Part shown: piece after piece, positions 8,324-12,409 of the stretch
Layout: each line of letters begins with the position of its first letter
How positions within the stretch are numbered: the stretch's first letter is position 1
DNA from: Saksenaea vasiformis B4078
Taxonomy: Eukaryota > Mucoromycota > Mucoromycetes > Mucorales > Saksenaeaceae
DNA length: 12,409 nucleotides
Direction: 5' to 3'
NCBI GenBank assembly: GCA_000697055.1
Contig: JNDT01001710.1
Coordinates: 1 to 12,409 of the forward strand
Program-made: the position numbers and the translations under genes
Notes under the pieces: model-generated
Told to the model about the DNA's origin: nothing
What the model saw: only the letters and a program-made list of their open reading frames with translations
Database searches by the model: none

Positions 8324-10173
8324 TTAGCGGGAGTCTTTCCATTCCTCGGTACGCTGAACTTCGGTAAAAGCCTTTTTTATCATAACAGTAAGAATGCAGA
8401 CGTCTATTCATGTACACCTTACCTTCTGAATACTGATTTTGGATAAATCAGGTAATCGACCAGTTGGTTGTTCCATCTCCACCATGAGCTTTGATGGCGG
8501 ATCCTATCATTGCCTGGATTAATTTTTTTTCTCAACTTTGGGTCAGATTTACAAATATAAATGGACACAAAGCCTGAGGTAGATATTGGCCATGCTGTTT
8601 GAACCACTTTAGCCGTTCCTGTCGTTCCTCTACAAGCCAAATTGACCACAATTACAGGTACCGTCCTGAATGATTCAATTACCATTGTACTCCGCCTCGA
8701 AAGACGCTAGTAGCTCTGCTTGTAATTTCTGTTGTTTCTCAAGCACCTTTCGTCGTCGTTCCACTTCAAGTATGAGGTGGTTATACGATGATGCATAGGA
8801 TCGATACCTATATTATTACGTTGAGACCAACTCATTGCCATAGCCCATAGAATTACCATTCTGCTAAAGATGCAAGCTGTTTGAAGTAGTTATCCAAATT
8901 GTACTCGCGCTCCCTCAGCTCTGCCTGCCAGATAATTATGGTTGGTTGCATATAAAAAGCCATCAATAAGCTTACCTCGGCGTGAACCATTTTCTCGCAT
9001 ATGGATTCCGCCTGACCTCCTGCTGCTCCGAATTGCTCAAGTTGCGTAACCACCTTGATCAACTCTTCCTTCACCGATGAATATACCTGCATGCGTACCC
9101 GGATTTCTTCGCTGATTCCAGAAAGAGTTGTAATGATCAACGACTGAAACCAAGCAGTTCAATTGTTACCTCACGGATTCTACAACTTCCAAAGATTCTC
9201 GAAGATCTTCCAAAATATCTGGTATATGGTCATGGTCATCTTGCAGTACTAAGAGGAAATAAATATGTACCTATTTCTTAAAACCCCGTGTTATTTATAG
9301 GTTACCTGTGATATCGAGTTGTTTACATGCTTCAGGTTGAGATTGGCATAGTCTGTATCCATCTGAATAACCAGCTGAAACAGCCCATTTTCTTTTTTTA
9401 CCTCGTCGCTTCTCCAAGTTGGTCGTAATGGTTTGTTAAGCTTGTCAGGATATCGGCCATTTTTGTTATCTCATCTTCTTGTATCTGCGCCTTTTCGTTA
9501 GCAAAACTAGATGCCGGTTGGTCCAGAGAGATGGATAGAGAAGTTTCTTGCAGTGATGCTAGCTCTGAGATAGTAGAGGAAAGTGTCTTCGTCATTGCTG
9601 CTACAGAGTTGCATAGACTCTGAAGGAGTAAGTTGTAGTGACTGAACAAATAGAGTTGTGTTACCTCTATTTCGACAATCTCATCATCTGCATGGCGTTG
9701 AAGCTCCAGTACTGCTTGGTCATCGATATGGTGAAAAAGAGTGTTTTTTGTTTCTGTCGTTTCGGCCACGTTGCGTTCATCATTGACGCGGAGAATATCC
9801 TCGTCTATATGACATTGTCGAAGTACTTCGAAGATATTCTCTAGCTCGATAGTTACTTCGCCTAGTGTGGTTTCCCGTTCCTGCCGGTTATGTACAATGA
9901 GGATGAGAATGCTAGACTTCTTCTTTGTATTACATTGATGCATTGTCGGGCTTCCTCAGTTTTGAGAACCAAGAATTCCCGCACCCGTTCTAGCGTGCTC
10001 AGTTGAACGAGAATGTGGTTATTGACAAATAAAATCTTGGGCCATGTCTTCTCAATGATCTCGACATGTTTCTCCGATTCTTGTGATAAAGTGTTGGCTT
10101 GGGCGCAAATGGACTGTCCAGTTGATAAAGCTTTCTTTGCAACTAGCAACAGCTCTATAAGCTCTTGTTCCAT
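8324..10173 (-). CDS. ATG17: Atg17 autophagy scaffold protein, 444 aa, 11 exons
   Basis: Atg17 scaffolds the Atg1 kinase complex at the phagophore assembly site during starvation-induced autophagy. Exons in transcription order: 10173-9934, 9880-9665, 9619-9402, 9352-9306, 9248-9170, 9111-8976, 8924-8857, 8807-8683, 8629-8553, 8503-8423 and 8371-8324. The ten introns are 45-58 nt, and the 1335-nt CDS is in frame throughout. Seen: N-terminal helices with QSICAQANTL and VQLSTLERVREFL; a long coiled-coil middle; ILTSLTNHYDQLGEATR; DDHDHIPDILEDLRESLEVV; then YRSYASSYNHLILEVERRR and RLKWFKQHGQYLPQALCPFI, the classic Atg17 C-terminal signature, followed by DPPSKLMVE. Length is close to yeast Atg17 (about 417 aa). 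Introns at 9664-9620 and 8975-8925 are multiples of three without stops, so they could be retained. An in-frame ATG 22 codons upstream (10239) is an alternative start; 10173 was preferred because the conserved helix starts there. The last exon is the least certain. Confidence 0.88.
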
Positions 10174-10545
10174 GATGTAATATCTCACTCTTGCGTTGGT
10201 AGAGTGGTGTGATCTAGAGTCCGACAGGATTTCCTGCAAGGCTGGCAGTATATGCCTGGACCAATTTGAGCGAATGACAGCTCTAGAACAAAGTGCGGAG
10301 TACCCGCTACCCCAATCATCTCTTTAGAACAAAGTGCGGACCTTCCACGCTGGCGAATAAAATATGATAAAACACAGTGCGGATATTAAAAGTTTGTTGA
10401 CTGTAACAATCGGTCCTTTTTGGGGCGCGGCCCTACCATATAAAGTAACAAAACGGACAAGCAAATGCTTTTGATTCCTCATAGAAATAGCTTATATATA
10501 GCGTCCACCTTTTGACTCTAATCTGTAAATTTTTTTATAATTATA
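10174..10545. promoter_or_regulatory. divergent intergenic region of ATG17 and the DUF6729 gene
   Basis: 372 bases lie between the two start codons. The ATG17-proximal half carries the three-copy 16-nt motif. The other half has two TATA-like sites on the plus strand: ATATAAAG at 10438-10445 and TATATATAG at 10493-10501, the latter about 45 nt before ATG 10546. An AT-rich leader precedes that ATG. Confidence 0.45.
10284..10383. repeat. three spaced copies of TAGAACAAAGTGCGGA
   Basis: Two identical 16-nt copies (10284-10299 and 10325-10340) and a third with the same end (AACACAGTGCGGA, 10371-10383) stand in the same orientation. Starts of the copies are 41 nt apart, and their ends are 41 and 43 nt apart, close to four helical turns. 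They lie about 110-210 nt upstream of the ATG17 start and 160-260 nt upstream of ATG 10546. They could be binding sites for one regulator or the edge of a mobile element. Confidence 0.7.
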
Positions 10546-11812
10546 ATGGATTGCAATCAAAGCCAGTCATCTCAGCAAGATCCAACACCTTCGGCTTCAA
10601 CATCTGGTCTCACTATGTGTATGTATTGCTGTCGAACTCTCGTGAAATATACATTAATGCTAACCGTTAACAGCCGGCTCGTCTGATGAAGTCAATAGAA
10701 TGGAATTGGCTTCCATGGAAGAAACGCAATCAAATCCAGAGGGACTTCCTCCAAGCGAAGACAACAGTAATGACGAGGCGTCAGATGGATCGCTGCACGT
10801 TCAGTACCTGGCTACCTTGCGAGATAGACTAAAGCAGGAAATGGAACAATCACCTAAAATATTCCCAAATGCTATCAGAATCAGAGTTATTGGGTGACAC
10901 CACCTAGTCCGTATTTTGCTCTCCGTGGCCAAACAAGATTGGACCCTTCACCGTTTTACTATCCTCGCGTATTTGTGTGGCTAGTCCATCTGCTCATCAA
11001 GGATTTCAAGTGCCCTCAATGCTCTGGAGGTTTTCGCGTACGTGGCTGGGTAGACAGACCAATTGCAAGAAAGTTTTCGATGTGCACGACAATTTCTATA
11101 TCATGTCGTATAGATATCAATGCAAACGGTGCAGTCGATCATACTTGGGACATGACAATGAAATTATCAAAAATCTACCGCACCCTTATCCGAAGAATTT
11201 CCTGCGATACTTTCTCACCGCGGAGCAGTATCTCGAGAGTTGATGAATATGATACGTAGCTGCTTCCATTCCGGAATAGGACCTGGTCCATTTTCTCGAA
11301 CCATCGGTGAGCATCATCACCTGTTACGATATATCTTGCTGATATTTGTTAGCTGGTTTTCTAATGAGTATGTCGTGCAGTACGCATCTCTTTATTGGAC
11401 CTTGTGCTACTCGACACGACATTTTCCCTGTTATGGCTTAGCTAACATCGTTTCCCACGTAATTCCAAACGAATTGTGACAGAAGAACAGCGGGGAGTCT
11501 TGATGGAGTTTCTAATATAATGAGGATAGCAAATCCAGTGTTTTCCTCGTTTGGAGATAGAAACGGGTACGACGGCACATTTCCAAGTGCGAAGTGTTTA
11601 ACGAATATGTACAGTAATTGCGTGGAATTGCGTTCGATGGACCATTATCCGCATACGAGTACAATGCCAGTGACAATTCTCAACACTGATCATAGTCATA
11701 GAGTGCGTAAGATAGTAAGTTATCTCTACTTTGTTTGACTAAACGTAATCCGTAGGTCCCAAAATATGTCTCCAGAATTCTCATCACTCATGTTTCTGGT
11801 GGTCTTGGATAA
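10546..11812 (+). pseudogene. DUF6729 / DDE-transposase-like gene, frameshifted
   Basis: The first exon, 10546-10618 (starts MDCNQSQSSQQ), splices across a 55-nt intron (10619-10673, with GCTAACC before GTTAACAG) to an acidic Ser/Glu-rich segment. The frame then changes three times. Frame 2 ends near 10860; frame 1 holds YWVTPPSPYFAL, RVFVWLVHLL, a CPQC knuckle (11014-11025) and GW..RPIARK; frame 0 follows from about 11074 with VFDVHDNFYIMSYRYQCKRC; frame 2 again from about 11188 with LSEEFPAILSHRG. Each change equals one missing base. The W.PP, CPxC, RYxCxxC and FPa.l.hR order matches DUF6729 as I recall it. Further on, 11520-11714 reads FSSFGDRNGYDGTFPSAKCL and LNTDHSHRVRKIV, like the DDE-type part that follows DUF6729 in fungal transposase-like proteins. 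A 41-nt intron at 11715-11755 leads to a stop at 11812. It is probably a decayed mobile-element gene, unless the shifts are base errors. Confidence 0.65.
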
Positions 11813-12368
11813 TGAATAACGAATGTGCATAAATCAGGATTTATGCCTAGAAAGGAAACTGCCAGTCAAATCATTATCGAGAAGAAAAACAGCGCCTGTC
11901 TAGCTTCAGTTAGTATAGATATAATACTTAGATACAGTTGGAAAAGACAACATAGAGATTTTGAATAAATCTGTATAAACGGTCTCAAAGCAGTTCTACC
12001 CGTTTTCTCTGGTACTAATTTCATGTGAAGGTTGGTCTGCAGATGAAGAGACGTGCTGATGTCTGACTAGAATAAAACGTAACCTAAACACGTCTGATTT
12101 ATGGTGCGATAGATTGAACATCTACGGTGTGATAGATCCTTTTCTTAGGAGCCATATCAAAATTCATGGCTTGGAGATCAATAAGGTTTAGGGGTTTTGC
12201 TGTTGCACAAGCTATGGCTCCAAAAGATGCCGGTTGGATTAGGTATGGTTCTTAAGAGATCTGGTGATAGATCAACAACAGTGATTTCTTTGTATTGTGA
12301 ACTATAAGATAGGGACGACCACCACATTTCAGTCCTCATTCTCTTACTTTGTCGTTTTTGCCTTTATC
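11813..12368. other. no gene seen; palindrome and short repeated motif
   Basis: These 556 bases may include the degraded 3' end of the DUF6729 gene, but no confident exon was found. A perfect palindrome, GCATAAATC-AG-GATTTATGC, lies at 11827-11846. The word GGTGYGATAGAT occurs at 12103-12114 and 12126-12137, with a shorter GGTGATAGAT at 12263-12272. The last 40 bases are C/T-rich, as in a fungal 5' leader. Confidence 0.45.
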
Positions 12369-12409
12369 ATGGAGGAGGAGGTTCAGGAACCACCTCGCCG
12401 TCGGAGACG
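12369..12409 (+). CDS. possible start of a gene cut by the right edge
   Basis: An ATG after a pyrimidine-rich leader opens a frame reading MEEEVQEPPRRRR before the window ends. The acidic then Pro/Arg-rich start is typical of a disordered N-terminus. Only 13 codons are visible, so neither the function nor the start can be confirmed. Confidence 0.35.
   Translation, partial: MEEEVQEPPRRRR

Noticed and set aside
9638..9844. 68-codon plus-strand open frame
   Set aside because: It is antisense to ATG17 exon 2.
11827..11846. 9-bp palindrome as a transcription terminator or transposon end
   Set aside because: AT-rich, isolated, no partner repeat or T tract; reported only as part of the region.

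Overview
The window is nuclear DNA of a eukaryote with compact genes and many very short introns (mostly 45-60 nt, GT...AG, several with CTAAC- or CTRAC-like branch points). The gene set suggests an early-diverging fungus, most likely Mucoromycota: a Fanzor nuclease, an Integrator subunit (lost in yeasts), a fungal-type Atg17, and two families I associate from memory with Mucoromycota genomes. This is inferred from the sequence alone; no search was run.

Layout. 1-967 (+): 3' part of a Fanzor gene (eukaryotic TnpB relative), running in from beyond the left edge, with two introns; RuvC-II, zinc finger and RuvC-III are intact. 968-1488: GC-rich hairpins, a GA tract and a G10 run. 1489-1760: 17 exact-length units of a 16-bp minisatellite, fading into a decayed form up to about 2110 and traces up to about 2740. 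2753-4222 (+): five-exon gene of a conserved family without known function, with one in-frame TAG. 4223-5257: no gene I can support. 5258-7318 (+): Integrator subunit 2 (INTS2), ending about halfway along the animal protein. 7532-7919 (+): small three-exon COX14-like cytochrome oxidase assembly factor. 10173-8324 (-): complete 11-exon ATG17 (444 aa). 10174-10545: divergent intergenic region with three spaced copies of a 16-nt motif. 10546-11812 (+): broken DUF6729/DDE-transposase-like gene. 11813-12368: no gene seen. 12369-12409 (+): possible first codons of a gene cut by the right edge.

The genes do not form one pathway. INTS2 (RNA polymerase II transcript processing), COX14 (mitochondrial respiratory chain assembly) and ATG17 (autophagy initiation) are housekeeping genes. 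The Fanzor, the DUF6729 relic and probably the unknown family are accessory material around them. Gene models were built by hand: splice sites were accepted when GT/AG, phase and resemblance to the family agreed. The ATG17, COX14 and Fanzor models are frame-consistent throughout. The 5' ends of INTS2 and of the unknown gene are tentative. Four places (one in INTS2, three in the DUF6729 gene) each need a shift equivalent to one missing base, so real decay and base-calling errors must be separated before calling pseudogenes.
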